DNA from: Trichopria drosophilae
Lineage: Eukaryota; Arthropoda; Insecta; Hymenoptera; Diapriidae
Reading direction: 5' to 3'
Length of the DNA stretch: 64,000 nt
Assembly (NCBI GenBank): GCA_030407085.1
Contig: CM059586.1
Location: 89,339,501 to 89,403,500, forward strand
The notes below the pieces were generated by a model, which made no database searches, was not told the DNA's origin, and saw nothing but the letters and a program-made list of their open reading frames with translations. Positions 41,400 through 54,332 of this stretch are shown here, piece after piece. The translations under genes and the position numbers were made by a program. Positions within the stretch are counted from its first letter, which is position 1, and each line of letters opens with the position of its first letter.

Positions 41400-43700
41400 C
41401 ACATTTAAAAATAAATGTCGTTTTTGTTACTTACAATTTAATAAACAAAAAAAAATATATGACGTGCTCTTTTTTAGCACTGTTACGCCGAGTTACATCT
41501 TTTCCCGCAGTAAAATCACGCGGCGCTAGTGTACATCGTCTCAGGCCGAACGCTCACGGAAGGTTGTGAACGTGTTCATTTCCGATTCGGCAATTCGCCT
41601 TTTTTTGTCGGCAATACAGTAGTCCTTCTCTTAAGTTACCTTCCATGAAATTCTATAATTTTAGCTTGTTCTAAAAAAGGTAAGTTTTTTCCTCTTGTCA
41701 TCTTGTCAAACATAACCTAGAAACACTTAATACAACCGGTACACGCCTTATATTTTTACCTTCACGGTATCAGGTACAATATCTTTTTAATCCAGACTGT
41801 TTGTTTATATTTACTGCAGATACAATTATACTGTCAAATATAAAACATATTTTCCTAGACCATCACATCAGTACACATTTAGTGTTGGTAACGGTCATAT
41901 ATAAGGGGAATATGTATTATAAAAATGCATTTGGAGAGCAAATTTAGTCTAATAATGCGAAAAGGAGGAAGAGCCGTTTACAAAAATTAAAATTTGCAAA
42001 GGTCAAAGTGGAAGCAAAAAAAAATCAATTTTTAATCGTATGTAAACGTTTTGACATCTTATGCGGGTCTTCTCTATTGTTAAATACCATTCAGTATTTA
42101 TTACTACCCTGTAACGGTCGTTATTTTTTTTTTTTTTTTACGACGGTTTTTAAGCGTCTAAACGACACGTCACAAATATTCATAAAGATGAGTTCCTTTC
42201 GAAATCAAAATTTAATTATTTTAAGCAACATGAATTAAACGAGTACGTACAACGGGAATCATGAGTTCTATAGATCTTTTATCCAACATCAATTTTATAC
42301 CTGATTTATTCACAAATAAATTAATTTACACGCCGCTATTCATAGTTCGATTACAGATCTTTTTTGTTGCTCTTGCTTTACATCAATTTGCACATACATT
42401 TCATATCGAACATTGAAATATAAATAACACACATACAAACACACTAATTTGGTGTGCGAATTAATTGTGGCTCAAAAGGTTAACATAATTAAAAACCGCG
42501 ACTAGAAAATACGCAAAAATGATCAAAAGATAATAACTTATAAACGTGTGGGCAGGAATGCATCTATCTTGTAATATTAACTTTGATCTTGATTTGATGT
42601 TTCTTGATAATTAATAGATTATTTGTAGGCTGTTTGAGTAAACTTCTTGATTGAGTGTAAAATGTTTATTTTCTTTAACTTTCAAAAAACAAAGGAAACA
42701 AAAAGATGCGAGACAAGTTTTCTTGATTGATTTTACTTCTCCTTTTCTTTTATCGAAAGATTAAACATATTTGATTGGATATTATGGCTCACCGAGTCGT
42801 CGAAGCATCGAGTCCACATTAACAAATTCTCGAACTGAGATTTGGTTCCTCCATCCAGTTATGGGGAGAATCGTTTACCTTGATCTTTTGACGGTTAAAG
42901 GATCCGGTTGAAAGCGACGTATTTCCTTAGAAATAAACTTCACATGAGAAGCATGCCCAGGTTGCGACGCATGGCCAATTTTCGTTGGTGACAAAATGGC
43001 GGCACCTCATGGCTAAATTAACTTGGGCTTGGATTATCCAAGTCCAGTAATTCGTTGGAGGCTGCTTTCGGACACTGTCGAGACTGAACTTATACTCCTA
43101 TAGACTCGCGTTGCCACACATATATTGCAAAAATGAAACAAAGACCCGTGAAAATTATACGTTTAAGTTTATTCCGATTCGAAACAGACGTGTTCCGATC
43201 GGACAGCTCGAGCGATCTATCTGTTCCTCTCCGTTTTCCTCTTCTCCAACTTGCCCAATTCAAATCCCACTGACGTAATGCTTTCCCATTGGTCATTGTT
43301 AAAAGCCTTACAATCTTATTATTTATTCCGTGGTTAATATGTAGCACACTCATGTACAAAATAGGATTTAACGCACCGTCGAAAAATTAAATATACAGTC
43401 AGTATCAGATGCACGGTCGGTACATAATACGCGGTGGCGTATATCGTCACAACCCTTCACCTATTTTACATTACTGCAGTAAATTCGTCCTCGAAGTTTA
43501 CCCTTACATACAACACATGGTGTCCCATTTAAAAAAGAACATCTGAAAAGCTCGTCAGGAATTGGAAAACCTAAAAATTGTTCTGATAAAATTTATAGGG
43601 CTTGAGCGACACCGCAATATGGTGACCTTCAACTTGACCTTGATGTCAGTTTAGGGCATGGCTCTATGCAAGGGTCAATCAGTAGCTACATTGTATTAAG
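41400..43700. other. mixed stretch with scattered GC-richer segments
   Basis: GC-richer, CpG-bearing segments near 41510-41600 and 42780-43260 include CAAAATGGCGGCACC (about 42993) and a small stem CTTGGATTATCCAAG (about 43026). An 89-codon minus frame (43090-43359) is unremarkable. AGGTCA-type words (GACCTTCAACTTGACCTTGA, about 43624) recall the palindrome at 59 kb. No clear element ends or exons. Confidence 0.3.
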
Positions 43701-44026
43701 TTATTAATCCTTTTCTAGGGGGAAGGTTATGGTAAATCCCGCTCATGTAGCATTTCTAATAGTTTTTAGGGGCTTCTAAACGCGATAGCGGAATATGCGA
43801 AATTCAAAATGCGGCTTCAATATGCTTGATGTCTGATCGAAATTTTTGTTTGCGAATAAACGAGCAACAGACAAATTTTATTGTCATGTTCTTAACCGGG
43901 AGGTAAAAATGCATTCAAATAGTTTATTAGTTATGTGTTTTAGCTACTGCAGAACTTCTGAAATGATACCAACAATTTTATTTTCATTTTTTGTATGTAA
44001 CAACAAAAAAACTGTTCAAGAATGAT

Positions 44027-44897
44027 ACGCACCATTTTTTTTTACTCCAACTTTTTAACGTCCACAATGCACGTTGCATGTACAACTTCCACCGGAAATT
44101 TCAAACTGAAAATAGGCAGTTCGGAATGTGCCTTATTTTGCTATATTCGAGGATGCTCTTTCGAATGGTGACTTTAAAATTTGAAAAAATTGCATATTTT
44201 CCTTTGATTTTGGCAAAAGTAGGTAAAAAAAAACATTTCTGTTGATCATTTTTTGTTTAATTTCATTTTTCATGTTAATACCACGATTTCTTTAACCGGA
44301 AAATGCATCAAAAATGCATGAAATGTTTGTACTTACAGTATATGCAGGTGGTCAATTTTTATTTTACCTTGAAGCATCCAATATGACGGCTTATTCTAAG
44401 ATTTTTTTTTTTAAATTTTGACAGTATGGAAATATAGCATTTTAAACAAATTTCCTGGTATACTGATCACGAATCTGAAGTTAAAATTTCGAAATTCAAT
44501 ATGGCGGCCATAGATGAGAAACTTTGCAAGTTGTTTCTCGATATGCGGGAAAATTTGTGTCTGTGCGTTTTCGAGGTTGCTGATTACGTATCTGAGGTCA
44601 AAATTTCTAGTTCAGTTGAAAATTTCTTTAAAATGCTATATTTCCATACTGCCAAAATTTGAAAAAAATTTCTTGACATAAGCCGCCATTTTGTACATTT
44701 CAAAGTGAAATAAAAAATGCCTACCTGCATATCCTTTCACATACTTTTGGCAAAATCAAAGGAAAATACTAATTTTCACAAATTTTGAAGTGACTATTAT
44801 ATCACCCTCGAAAATCGTAAATAAGATACATTCCGAACTGCCTGTGCATTATTTTCACGTTAAAGGGTTAAAACCCTCCGTAAAAAGCGGTGCAATG
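44027..44897. mobile_element. large palindrome with about 380-bp arms
   Basis: Left blocks GGCAGTTCGGAATGTGCCTT, TCCTTTGATTTTGGCAAAAG, TATGCAGGTGG and ACAGTATGGAAATATAGCAT reappear in reverse complement, in mirrored order, through CAAAATCAAAGGA and CATTCCGAACTGCC. The centre (44455-44620) contains two copies of the dispersed GCTGATCACGAATCTGA / AATATGGCGGCC motif. Ends are diffuse (GCACCATTTTT versus AAAAAGCGGTGC). Non-coding; superfamily unassigned. Confidence 0.65.
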
Positions 44898-44970
44898 TTG
44901 TTTGACGTGGCCTCAAAAGAAAAAATAATTTTTGTTGTTGTCAAATATTAAAAGTTTGAGAGAATTACTC

Positions 44971-45198
44971 ATGTATTCATGCACTAAAATACGCACATGC
45001 ACATACCGAGGCACAAGATTGGTCTTCGATGGTCTTTATAAAAAATCGTGGCTCGTGACCGAGGAGATGCTCCCCTCCCACGCTGAAGTAATGTGCATGA
45101 AAGAACGAAAAGCCGGTTTTCTCCTCGTTTGCAAGAACTCACATCGTACCATCCGTGTAATTACAGATTATGGCGAGAGTCTTTCTCCGGATGAATGA
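44971..45198 (+). CDS. candidate small ORF or exon, unknown product
   Basis: 75 codons from an ATG in a patch of near-balanced base composition (segments GTRLVFDGLYKKSWLVTEEM, LPSHAEVMCMKERKAGFLLV, HRTIRVITDYGESLSPDE). After the TGA the same frame continues for about 20 more protein-like codons (NDVTRVTDDGKRKYVLSK) to a second TGA. That would fit a decayed coding sequence with one premature stop. No domain is recognised. It starts directly beside the palindrome ending at 44897, so it may also be element-derived. Confidence 0.27.
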   Translation: MYSCTKIRTCTYRGTRLVFDGLYKKSWLVTEEMLPSHAEVMCMKERKAGFLLVCKNSHRTIRVITDYGESLSPDE

Positions 45199-45505
45199 AC
45201 CAACGATGTTACACGCGTGACCGATGATGGCAAGAGAAAGTATGTCCTTTCGAAAAATTGACCCACGTTGACCGCGCCATTTTTGCCGTTGACCCTGATC
45301 GTCGCACATTAACAATGGATTCTCCTAGGAAATTTTATGGATACGCCGATGATCCTCTGAGTTGTTTTCGTTGATAAATCCAGACGAAATGGAACAAATG
45401 AAGCGAAAGAAATTTTGATTTCATGCATTGATACGGTAAATCAGTACATTTCTTAGGTACGATTTACTATTTCTGCGTTCTTACTTGATTCTCCTTATCC
45501 GTTTA

Positions 45506-45764
45506 CAGTAGAGTCCCGGTATATTTGCGTCTCGCTATATTTACGTCCCAGCATATTTGCACAGTTCTCGTTACATTTGTCTGCGGCCGCTCTCTTTTTC
45601 CCACACCCTGCGCGCTGGGGCCTCAGAAAGGGCCTGTCATGATGTCACGAACGTAACACAACAGAGGAGAGTGGGAGAAGCGGCACTCCCCATCTTTTGA
45701 CAAATATAAGGAGACGGAGGGGAAGGCGAGGGACCTAGCGGGCAAATATACTGGGATTCTACTG
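45506..45764 (+). mobile_element. pogo/Tc1-type MITE, family CAGTAGAGTCCCGG (intact copy)
   Basis: 259 bp flanked by TA on both sides (45504-45505, 45765-45766). Ends: CAGTAGAGTCCCGGTATATT and, inverted, CAGTAGAATCCCAGTATATT. A TA duplication and ends starting CAG are typical of pogo/Tigger and related Tc1/mariner elements. The core holds GATGTCACGAACGTAAC and a GGGAGAAGCGG block shared with the copies at 5571 and 24400. Non-coding. Confidence 0.85.
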
Positions 45765-45779
45765 TAGTTAGTTTCTTAT

Positions 45780-48600
45780 ACAAGGTTTCCAAGAACTCCT
45801 TAATAGTAATCTATACCTATTCATAATTTAATTTTTTGACGAATTTTGACCTCGTATTATGTTATTTTATATGAACAAGAGACTACTAAATGGTTCTTTC
45901 ATTATCCTTCTACATTCACATTATCATTCTAATGGCAGAAGAAGGGTCTTCTAACAGAAAAAATGAATTTACTTAAAATATTTTTTGATGTCTTTTCTTT
46001 ATTATAACAAAAAATTTTCGAATTTGCAATATTAGAGAAAATATGATTTGCAGAGTCCATAAAAAGCTGCAAAATGCTAACTAAAAATTAGGTACAATAT
46101 ATGAGTACCACATACAATTCTGTCAGATAGAATAAATAAGATATGGAGGGCCAAAATTTTCCTTCAAGTCGTGTAATATGCAAAATAGAAATACTTTGAT
46201 GTCGTCACACTTAGAAATTCATTGATGTCGTTGAGTGAAAATGTTGACTTTTTTTAAAACGTTGAAAATACGAACTCTTGTTAGAGTGGAGTTTCACTAA
46301 ATCCACTCTTATCAGACTGATTTTATCAGTTTTCTCAGACTGATATTCTCTTTCCAAGAAATTTAGAGGGTGAACCTGGGACCTTTCGAGTGACGATCTA
46401 GAGCATCCCAAAGCATTATAATCGTCGACAGATCATTGGAAACTCAAAATAATGATTATAATTTTAGATCTTAACAAAATGATTATAATTAATTTTGTAG
46501 ATATAATTTTTTTCGAAGATTATATGTTAATTTGAAAAGTGGGCAAGCCTTCACAAACGTATATTTATGTTTGTAGGCGTGCTGAATCTATGTCCTAAGA
46601 CTCGTCTACGAACGTAATTTCCAAATTCTTTCCAGTCTCAATTTACATTTTTCTATATATAATAATATTATAAATAATTGTCAAGCGGGCTACTCCCGGA
46701 GGAATTTGTTTATTATTGAAATTAATGAAATGAGAATTTTTCAGAAGCTACATATGCCGAATGGTTCATATTTAGATTTATTGATTCAACGGTCCTTTCA
46801 ATTACATTTTTATAGTTTCATATATGATTTAGTTTTAGGTTAGAAACAAACGTAAATAATCTAATGTTATCAATTATTATTTAAACAGAATACTTTACTG
46901 TTTCACACAAAACATATTTAATAAATATGAAAGCTTTCGCCATAGTGAGTATACGACACCACTTATCATCTATAACTATAATTACAATTGGATTTTCAAA
47001 ATTAATGTTACAAGCTCCGGAGAGGTCCGAGTGTGATGTCCAGTCGGTAAAGAATTTGAAGTTCTTGATCTTATCCCTCATGTTTTGGAAAATAAAAGAA
47101 AGTAATGACAAAAATCGTAAAAAATCTGCGTCGTACATCTAACAATAAGTGATGAATTAACAAACGAGTTACTGTGAGCATAACAGAAGACGATCGAAAG
47201 ATTCAAAAATGAATTTTCCAAAATCTCCATCTAATACTTTTACACAGCGCAGTTTAATATCATATTTGTACTTATTTAATATCTTATTGTAAGTTATAAG
47301 AAATAATTATAAAACTTCATTTATAGTATAATTAATAATGTTAAGAATTAAGAAAATGATTATTATTTTCCTAAACTTCCGCAGAGGAATTAGGTGATTT
47401 TAGCGGAACAGGGAGGGAAATCCCGTTAGGATATTAAATCAACAGTGTATCGATTTCAAGAAAGGTGGGTTGTGAACGTGATTGCTGATTTTTGTTGGAT
47501 GCTTAAACAAGATATTCCTGTGGAAAGGAGGACATCTCAGACATCTTTACACGGATCTTCAGAATGCAACATTAAGAAAAAAGAGCTTATTCAACTGCAA
47601 TAGTTATTTTTGTACATTTAGAGACTTTTCATACGTTCACGAATTAGTCATATTTTAGAATCATAATAAGTCGCATTTAAAGGGAGGAAAAATTTATTAA
47701 TAGCAGTATTTACATGGTGTCTAAAGTTTGATAGCCTCATTACAATATTTCTTTCTTCATGTAACACATCTGTTCTTTCTTAAAATATGGCAAGAGCAAT
47801 GTAATTGCCCATTTCTTTTCCATTTTTTTAATCAATATTTTTATCTAAGGAATGTAATTAAGCTAATAAAATAGGTAGCTTACTTCTTTATAACATAATG
47901 AACACATTGAAAAAAAAATACTTGTCAAACCAAATGTTTAATTAGTCTAAGTAAACTAATTTTCTGAAAAAACATTTATTTGAATGAAATAACTATAAAT
48001 CTCATTTAAGAATAAATTTTTCTAATAAAGTACACTTTCATAACTATGAAGACAGTACTTGATTCAAGTAAATCATTTTAAGTATACGAATTTTTCTGAA
48101 GGCATTAATTTTCTCTGTGAATAATGATATAGGTGACAAAATTGTAATACCAATTAAACGTTTTTTTTAAATATTAACTGATTCTTTCCTCGTAACACTA
48201 AAAAATACCATAATGATGTAACGTGCACGTTTTAGTTTTATATTTAATTGAACGATTTTAAGACAAAATTCACTTTTAATTCTAACGTTTTTTGAATTCA
48301 TATCAGTTCCCCACTATTTTACCCAAATTGCGTATATTTCCGGAAATCTTTTGTTTGCTTTATATAAAATAATAAATGAAGTATTTTTGTTGACCGCAGA
48401 AGAGTGAATTTAATTTAAAATAAATAAATTCTTCAATAATTCAGTCGCAATAAGCAATTTTTGTTATGGAGGGCGTTAAGTGCGGTTTTACGAATTTTTT
48501 GCACTTTTTAAATGCACTTTACGAACACTAGCACATAAAAATATAATTTTCGCAACCCTCAAATTCATACAAAAAAACTTACGCACTTACTCAAAAACTG
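45780..48600. other. AT-rich stretch, nothing recognised
   Basis: No repeat pairs beyond short ones (for example TCAGACTGA repeats at about 46311-46345). Small frames on both strands at 46.9-47.1 kb overlap each other and have no motif. Confidence 0.35.
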
Positions 48601-48628
48601 CTATTTCATTATTGATACGTTTCGATAA

Positions 48629-49053
48629 CGAGATGGGTCCCCACGTAAGTCATCAGTTAATTACATCAGAAAAAACTGAAATAAAAATATGAAATCGTAA
48701 AAAAGGCTAAATATTAAGAATGACTAATTAAAAAAATGTAAAACTTACGATTGAGAAATGCTAATTTCTGAGGAATTCATGATATAACACGGTTGAAAAT
48801 ATTATTCGGTTAAAAATTATAACTACTACATGTATGTTATTAATTAAAAATTATATTATAGAAAGGAAACACCAGAGACATTATAGTGAATTTGTTCTAT
48901 TCACCTTACATCAGAAAGTTTAAACTTAAAACTAGAAGTTTGAAGAAAAAATATTTTTAATATTTAGTCCTTTTTGTGATTTTGAATTATTATATTTTAG
49001 TTTTGTTTTCTGATGTAATGAAATGTTAACTTACGTGGGTGTCACATTTCGTC
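48629..49053. mobile_element. palindromic MITE, CACGTAAG ends
   Basis: Left arm GATGGGTCCCCACGTAAGTC ... AATTACATCAGAAAAAACTG ... AAAAAGGCTAAATATTAA. The right arm gives the reverse complement of the same blocks (TTAATATTTAGTCC, TCTGATGTAATG, ACTTACGTGGGTGTCAC). The arms are about 100-120 bp around an AT-rich centre. No TSD identified. Confidence 0.65.
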
Positions 49054-49059
49054 ACTAAG

Positions 49060-51110
49060 ATATATCAATAATAAAGTTACTAATAACAAAATATTATTCG
49101 CAATTATTTTTTGTAAACACTAACAAATTTTGAGAATCATTAAAATATGGTTTCCAAAAATGGAATATCGTTGATAAAATCCCACATACGGCAATAAGGA
49201 TAAATTTGCATTTAACGCAACATTCATTAAAGATTGCAGCAGAATTATTGTTATGCATTAAATTGAATTAAACTCCACTACATACGTTTACAAGTGTATT
49301 CAGATGTAGAGACGAAGACAATCATAAATTGTAAAGAATAATTGAACAAATTGACAAAGTCAAAAAATAATTATAAATTGGAATCTATGGAAATTTCACT
49401 TAAAAAAATAAGATTACTATACTGCATTGGTCTAATAAAAGTGAGAAATTTTCTTCAATCATTAGACAATGCACTGAAAAATAGCAACTTGTATGAGATT
49501 ATTTGATCTGTTAGTAAAGGGAAATTTCTTTGAGAAACGATAGGTGTCTCAATACAAAAATCTCTCAAGATTTAGTTCGAATCTAGATCTCATGAAAAGT
49601 AGAGTGTAAAGTACAGTTCCTAAAGAAATCTTGAGCGAATTAAATTTTGGGTTAGAGCACCATCTAGTATCCAAACAAAATAATTTCTATTTAATGTAAA
49701 CTTTTCATCTTCAACCATCGCCATGTGGAAAATATCAATAAATTGTATTACAAAATTCCGTAGGCTGATATGGAAAATGTCACCATTCCAATTAGTAATA
49801 GTTAGTGGCTTCTAGTGAAAGTATAAGAAATTTTCAATTGCATTTTCTATCTGTATGAACAATATAATAATATAATTACCAAAGTATATATCTTCAGATT
49901 TACATTGATAATCGACGGTGATATACATATATATGCCTGCATATTTGCATGATGTAGTAACATGACTGAAAGTACTTAAATGTTGCAATGTCTTTCCGTA
50001 ATATTACGATGAAGTATTGCAGTAGCGTTGAAGCAGAAATATGATGCTACAATACCTCGCAGCAATATTTCTAAATTGAATATATATATATATTAGTGTT
50101 GTAATGTGTACTACATATATTACTATATATATAATTTTTGAAGACATTGTCCAAGAACTCCTTAGTAGTCTACAGCGAAACCTCTTCATATTTTAACTTT
50201 TTCAGCTACAAATCGCTGGTAGAAATTGCGCCTACATTGTAGCAAGATTTGGCTAATATACTTGCATACTAGCCGCAATATGAGACAATAAACTTGGCCG
50301 GTTACCCATTGGAAATGTAACAATTTTATGTATATTTTTTAGATCGTTTTTTTAGATAAATTTTAGATAGTTTCTGTCCAGTTTCTAGATAGATATGACT
50401 CGAAATATAGTTAACTTATTAAAAAAGTTAGAAAACACATAACCTCAACAGTTTTTGACTAATTTTACACTGCCAGAAAAGATTGTTTACTATAAAGAAG
50501 GCTTCGTAATACAGTTAAGAAATCGTCTATTTAAATATAGCGAATCGAATAATGTTGTAACTATGAAATAAGTATTCACTTCATATAAAGCTACCATTTA
50601 GTTGGTGAAAAAATTTCTTATCTTTAAGAAACAATTTTTACGATTTCTTCATAATTACAAAATATGCTGGTTGGAGTCGAAACGCATCGTAACATAACCT
50701 CAAATGACAACTCGGATGTTTGGTTTGGTTTTTTAAGAACGATTAAGTCCCGTTACAATTCGGTAGTTGTTATTATGAAAAGAAATAAATTAAAGATATT
50801 ATTTATACGTCGTCTTAATTATGCGAGTCTTATAAGCAAATACAGAAGAATTGACAACAAAACCTTTATTTTCATTGCATTTTTGAACTTTTTAGTGTTG
50901 CAAGTTAATAAAAAATTACGCGACTGACTTTTGACGGTTGTACCGAACACTTTCCAGCTCGCAAAATGACATCTGCGATATGAGGATTGGTATCAGTGAA
51001 CACGAAAAATGTGCAAATGCGATCTTATTTTGCGATCAATACAAATAAAGTTATATAAAAATTGACGGGCTATAGTTTTATGTATACTATTTTGCGTGAG
51101 AATTTGGAAA
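49060..51110. other. AT-rich stretch, nothing recognised
   Basis: Contains TATATATATATATT near 50086-50098 and other AT microsatellites. The 87-codon frame at 50664-50927 has no recognised motif. Confidence 0.35.
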
Positions 51111-51126
51111 AACGAAGTTATAATCA

Positions 51127-51162
51127 GAGCGGTATTACCCGCATCGCGGAGCAGTACCGCTC
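51127..51162. repeat. small GC-rich stem-loop
   Basis: GAGCGGTA pairs with TACCGCTC around ATTACCCGCATCGCGGAGCAG-type loop sequence. GAGCGGTACA recurs at about 51325. Confidence 0.4.
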
Positions 51163-51599
51163 AATCCTCGTTTTTTAATAAATGTCGTGGTTTAACATTT
51201 TGAACGTCAGTAACAAATTTTTTTGTCGTAATATCATAGAGATGTGTTCAAAGAACACGTTTCAATGGCTTTTTGACCCTTATATGCATTGGAAGTTGAC
51301 AAAAATACATTGTTCTCCTAAGGTGAGCGGTACACCCCCCGCCGCCCCTAATTATTAATTACTATAAATGCGAACAACTTCTTTGTATATCGGTTATTAC
51401 TTCGAAATAGACCAAAGGTCTGAGCGAATTATTAAATTTGGTCACCTCGGCAAAAAAAATGACGCTATAGTTTTTTATCAAATATTGACGTTTCAGACTC
51501 TAAAGAACTCAAAAATGCAAAAAGAAATTTGTTTAATGATCTTCTACGTAAGTACGTCCCATTTTTTTGTCTCGCGATATCTCGTGAATGGTAAAACCA

Positions 51600-51700
51600 A
51601 TTTTAAAGTTTAACCTCTTTTTTAGTTGGGCATGACCCAACGTAGATCTGATTAGTTTTTGGAGTCGAACAATAGAAAAAGATAAAAAAATATATTTTTT
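51600..51700 (+). repeat. dispersed block GTAGATCTGATTAGTTTTTGGAG
   Basis: GATCTGATTAGTTTTTGGAG at about 51640 occurs in reverse complement at 61414-61434 (CTCCAAAAACTAATCAGATC), marking two inverted copies of an unassigned repeat. Confidence 0.45.
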
Positions 51701-51749
51701 GCGTTTCTTATCAAAAATACTTGTCATATTAAAAAAAAATTATTTCAAA

Positions 51750-52900
51750 ACAAAAGTTACGGTATTAAATTTTCTACATAAAAAGTAATGTGCATTTTCT
51801 TTGTTAAACCAACGGTAATATCCTAGAAGACGAATGCATGTAAAAATAATTAAGTTGACGTGTCTGGTGAACAGTTTAAAAAGAATACAGTGATCTGGGA
51901 ATGCAGCTTTTCAGTTTTTTGTTTATTATTATTTATTTATTTAACGCCATTAACGGCACGAATGAACCTTATTACAAAAAAATCATATTAAATAATGACC
52001 AAATCAACGTAATTGAATAGAAAAACTTGTCTTCTTGGAACAGACTATAATTATTATCAAAAATACAAATCACACAAAAAATGTTTCCAACAAAAAAGAA
52101 CATCAAAATCTCTATAAAAAAGGACATATAAAAGGTTATATTCTATAATTAGACCAATCGTTCCAGGAAGACAAGTCTTCCTATTTAAATTGATAAAGCG
52201 GCCATGAAGAAATTAAGCTTTTATTAATTATGAATATTATGAAGAAATAAAAAATTGACAATAATGATATCCATAATAATGCTCCGGCTGACATATACAA
52301 GGAGTCTAAGTGTTTGAAAATAATCATTTTCAGTTTTTTTCTGAAGTCAATTAAATAGCTTGGTCTTCCAAACTCTGCCTAATCGATGAGTACGCACTGA
52401 GAGAAATTTGTTTACTAATAGTTAATGTAAGCTAATTTCAAGTCTCTTGCATTAACTATACAGTTATAACAGTAATTGTAAAGTTAAAAACGACAGGTAA
52501 CTTTAAGATGAAAATATCAGCACTTTCCAGCATGTCAGAAATGTTATTGTATATTAACTCGTATATTTTAAAATTCAATGAGCGTTCGTTAACTGTTAAT
52601 AAATCTTACATTAAATTCTAACGTTTGAATGTTTTAACGGTTGTATGTTTGTTTATATCTGTTTCGGTGAAACTGTAAGCGAGTAAATGCACTACATGTC
52701 ACGTAATGATCCCAACATTAATATCTAAAATTCTCATATAAACTATTAACATAACAAATTTAAACGCATCTCAGATTACGAAAACTTCAGGATAAAGTAC
52801 CTTACCTTAAGATCAAAATCTAAATTCTATTAGCTTTACTATGAAGCTATTATATTAACTATAAACAAACATTTCCCTCACATAACCAAAAGTCGCAGGG
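51750..52900. other. AT-rich stretch, nothing recognised
   Basis: A TTTATTTATTTAACGCC word near 51935 could be the tail of a retroelement, but no coding part is nearby. Confidence 0.3.
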
Positions 52901-52989
52901 TCCAAGCCAGTACTCTTCATATTTAAATAATCCTTTTTTTTGGCAATATTTTCAAAATCTTTTTTATTTTTGACAATGGATTTTTATTG

Positions 52990-53200
52990 GGAACAAATGT
53001 AAGAATGTTCAGACACATGCCCATGGGTATTCGAAAAGCGACCGAGACACGAGAGCAAAGTCGAACCTCGAAACGACCTCGAACGAGGTTGCGGCAGCGC
53101 CGGAATCTTGCGAAATCGACAAATGGAGAAGGAGCCAAGCGGCAACGTCCGATCACCGTGACATCCGTACAGTACAGCTACATATATACATAATATGCAT
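52990..53200. promoter_or_regulatory. CpG-rich islet
   Basis: A GC-rich block (GAACGAGGTTGCGGCAGCGC, GAAGGAGCCAAGCGGCAACG) with frames open on both strands. No recognised protein. It resembles the islets at 14.4 and 35.3 kb. Confidence 0.25.
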
Positions 53201-53262
53201 GTAATATTCATGCATACGTACGTACTTATGTATGCATATTTGTATAAATATGTGTATGCATA
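53190..53262. repeat. alternating purine-pyrimidine tract
   Basis: Tract of ATATATACAT, ATGCATGTAATATTCATGCA and TACGTACGTAC words with an imperfect palindrome TGCATACGTACGTACTTATG / TATGCA near 53211-53237. Such tracts slip and may form cruciforms. Confidence 0.5.
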
Positions 53263-53804
53263 CAAGTGACAACCAGACGAAGAAATTGCAAGCGGCTCAT
53301 TTACAGCCGTCCAAATTGTTGCGTTGGAAATTAGCGAGTGAGACAGTCATTAGGAGCAATTATGTATTATTCTTTCGGACTGTCTTACTCATTTCTTCAT
53401 CTGAATAATAGTAAAAGCGTGTAAGAATCGCACTGTAGAGAAAAAAATGCTTTCGAATATTTTACTCTTTTCAATTATTTGACAAGTACGCGCCATAGCC
53501 TCGACCTTTGTTTTTTATAATTTATAATGGGTTTAGTTCGACATATTCGCATTGTCAAACTTGGTGACATACTTTAAATGTCATGTTTACGTTCTCCATG
53601 GCCTTCCACAACAAATTACGCAAACCGACAAAAGGTTTCGGAATTTTAAAAGTGTATCGGTACATACAGAAAAATATTTTTAGCTAAAGATTATATAATA
53701 AGCCTGAAGTTAGTAGTCACTTTCAGGATCATATTGGATAATCCCAAGGAATTTTTGAAAATCAGTTATGAAGGTAATACTTGCATGTAGAATGCTTCTG
53801 AACA

Positions 53805-53995
53805 ATCGCATAGTAATTCAAGAATTCATCTATGTTTTTATTATTTACAACGTTATTGTTTGCAATATTTATTATTGTCTACTTAATTATAATGACCGAA
53901 AAATACCAAGATCATGTTCACTTATTTTAAACGGTCCAAAAGTTTTTTGAAAACATCTATGTTAATAATAAACATAGATGGATTCTTGAATTATT
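53805..53995. repeat. inverted repeat AATTCAAGAATTCATCTATG
   Basis: TAATTCAAGAATTCATCTAT at about 53815 is answered by AAACATAGATGGATTCTTGA at about 53969-53990, around roughly 130 bp. The loop includes the sequence duplicated at 54.33 kb. Confidence 0.55.
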
Positions 53996-54332
53996 TTCAT
54001 AATGGCAACGCATGTTCGAACTATCGCACTTTGCAGTTCGTTTGGTTTTCATAAAATTTTTTTTTATTTTGTTTATATTTGTAGTGTTTCATCCCACAAC
54101 ATTAAGAAATGTAACGTTGACACTATTTAGAAAAATGTTTGCGTCCAAGGAAGGCAATCAAGACCCTGCTGATGAGCACACTTGATCGTCTGTGCCAAAC
54201 GCATTTTTTAACAGTTTAATGACATATGCTGCAGCAATATTTTTCAACATTTCCAATAGTAAAATGCTTTTTTCTAGCTACATAAATTAAAATAATAGTT
54301 ATGATTGTCGCGTGAAGTGATATCACAGTTAC

